Shown: one piece after another, positions 35,198 to 35,660 of the stretch
Position numbering within the stretch: position 1 is the first letter of the stretch
Layout: each line of letters begins with the position of its first letter
Source: Hyphomicrobiales bacterium
Lineage (GTDB): Bacteria > Pseudomonadota > Alphaproteobacteria > Rhizobiales > Rhizobiaceae
Assembly (NCBI GenBank): GCA_017305935.1
Contig: JAFKJU010000044.1
Coordinates: 1 to 35,660, forward strand
Reading direction: 5' to 3'
Length of the DNA stretch: 35,660 nucleotides
Translations under genes and position numbers: made by a program
The notes under the pieces: generated by a model
Told to the model about the DNA's origin: nothing
What the model saw: only the letters and a program-made list of their open reading frames with translations
The model's database searches: none

Positions 35198-35660
35198 GTC
35201 TCTCCCCGCAGTTTTCTGGCCAGGGCCTTCAGGCTTCTATGGATGCCGACCCGCGCGGCGGTTTCGGTCTGGCCGGCGCGGCCGGCGGCTTCGGCAATCG
35301 ATTCGCCGTCGAGCTTGACGCGGCGCAGCAGCTCGCGCTGGCGCGGCGGCAGGCCGTCGAGCAGGCGTTCGACATCGATGCGGGCGGTCAGCGCATCCTC
35401 GCCGGAAGCAGCTTCGAGCGTCTCGTCGAGATCGACCAGCATCCGCCCGCCGCCGCGCCGGAAATGATCGACCAGCTTGTAGCGGGCGATCGAGAAGAAC
35501 CAGGCGGTGAATGGCCGCGTCCGGTCATAGGTGTCACGGCGCGCATGCAGGGCCAGCAGCGTATCCTGCACCAGATCTTCCAGGTCGCTCCGAGCGCCGA
35601 GGGCCAGTCGCCGCCGGTAATCGGCGAGCAGCAGGCCACGCAGCGCCTGCAGCAGATACC
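35194..35660 (-). CDS. ECF sigma factor, SigF type (5' end beyond window edge)
   Basis: Partial gene: the frame is open to the right edge, so about 155 codons are visible and the true start lies outside. Region 2 is present (DLEDLVQDTLLALHARRDTY then FTAWFFSIARYKLVDHFRR), as is region 4 (LLDGLPPRQRELLRRVKLDG then ESIAEAAGRAGQTETAARVG), the -35 reading helix-turn-helix. Location directly before nrsF, with a 4-nt overlap, fits the ECF16-type SigF/NrsF pair. An internal GTG at 35571 is not the real start because region 2 extends upstream of it. Confidence 0.9.
   Translation of the reverse strand, partial: YLLQALRGLLLADYRRRLALGARSDLEDLVQDTLLALHARRDTYDRTRPFTAWFFSIARYKLVDHFRRGGGRMLVDLDETLEAASGEDALTARIDVERLLDGLPPRQRELLRRVKLDGESIAEAAGRAGQTETAARVGIHRSLKALARKLRGET

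Overview
The window is chromosomal DNA of an alphaproteobacterium, almost certainly Rhizobiaceae (Rhizobium/Agrobacterium/Ensifer range). The evidence is high GC with strong GC3, unfused cytochrome b and c1 genes behind a Rieske gene (petABC), a NrsF-type anti-sigma factor next to an ECF sigma factor, a LeuA of the long class, and intergenic palindromes of a kind common in rhizobia. I see no tRNA, rRNA, CRISPR, transposase or phage gene. Most of the window looks like conserved chromosome. The least typical part is about 6.1-8.7 kb.

Layout. 0-2.8 kb: petC, petB and petA (cytochrome bc1 complex) on the minus strand, ended by a perfect terminator palindrome. 3.2-4.2 kb: a membrane-anchored endonuclease/exonuclease/phosphatase protein. 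4.2-11.4 kb: two paralogous MsbA-like ABC exporters (minus) that bracket a DUF4214/RTX-like surface protein (plus, behind an AT-rich leader) and a SAM methyltransferase (minus). 11.8-16.0 kb: trmL, an alpha/beta-hydrolase-like protein, a small conserved protein with a possible sRNA downstream, hemF, and two small proteins (one DUF1059). 16.1-18.7 kb: a translationally coupled minus-strand operon DUF1285 - CoA-pyrophosphatase-type Nudix - CCA-adding enzyme. 18.9-26.2 kb: a tightly packed plus-strand operon MoxR ATPase - DUF58 - BatA/DUF4159 membrane protein - VWA/GATase-like membrane protein - GNAT. 26.3-29.7 kb: a second GNAT, glutathionyl-hydroquinone reductase, a Nudix protein with a degenerate box, and a metallophosphoesterase. 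29.8-31.2 kb: an ECF sigma/anti-sigma pair. 31.2-33.3 kb: leuA with a leader region. 33.3-35.7 kb: a BenE-type transporter, nrsF and its ECF sigma factor, the last cut by the right edge.

Most notable observations. (1) leuA is preceded by a 39-codon leader ORF with five Leu in eight codons. A good promoter places the transcription start at or next to its ATG. Three RNA segments can pair in mutually exclusive ways, as in a ribosome-mediated attenuator, but there is no U-tract, so control may act on translation or through Rho. (2) A family of intergenic hairpins shares one architecture (7-bp arm, 7-bp arm, 11-nt loop) and at least two copies differ by compensatory arm changes. (3) A strong minus-strand terminator with an upstream CU-rich, anti-Shine-Dalgarno-like stretch lies in a gene-free gap and may mark an sRNA. 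(4) A DUF4214 protein carries about 200 helical residues inserted in an RTX-like C-terminal module. All functional calls come from reading motifs in the sequence; no database search was run.
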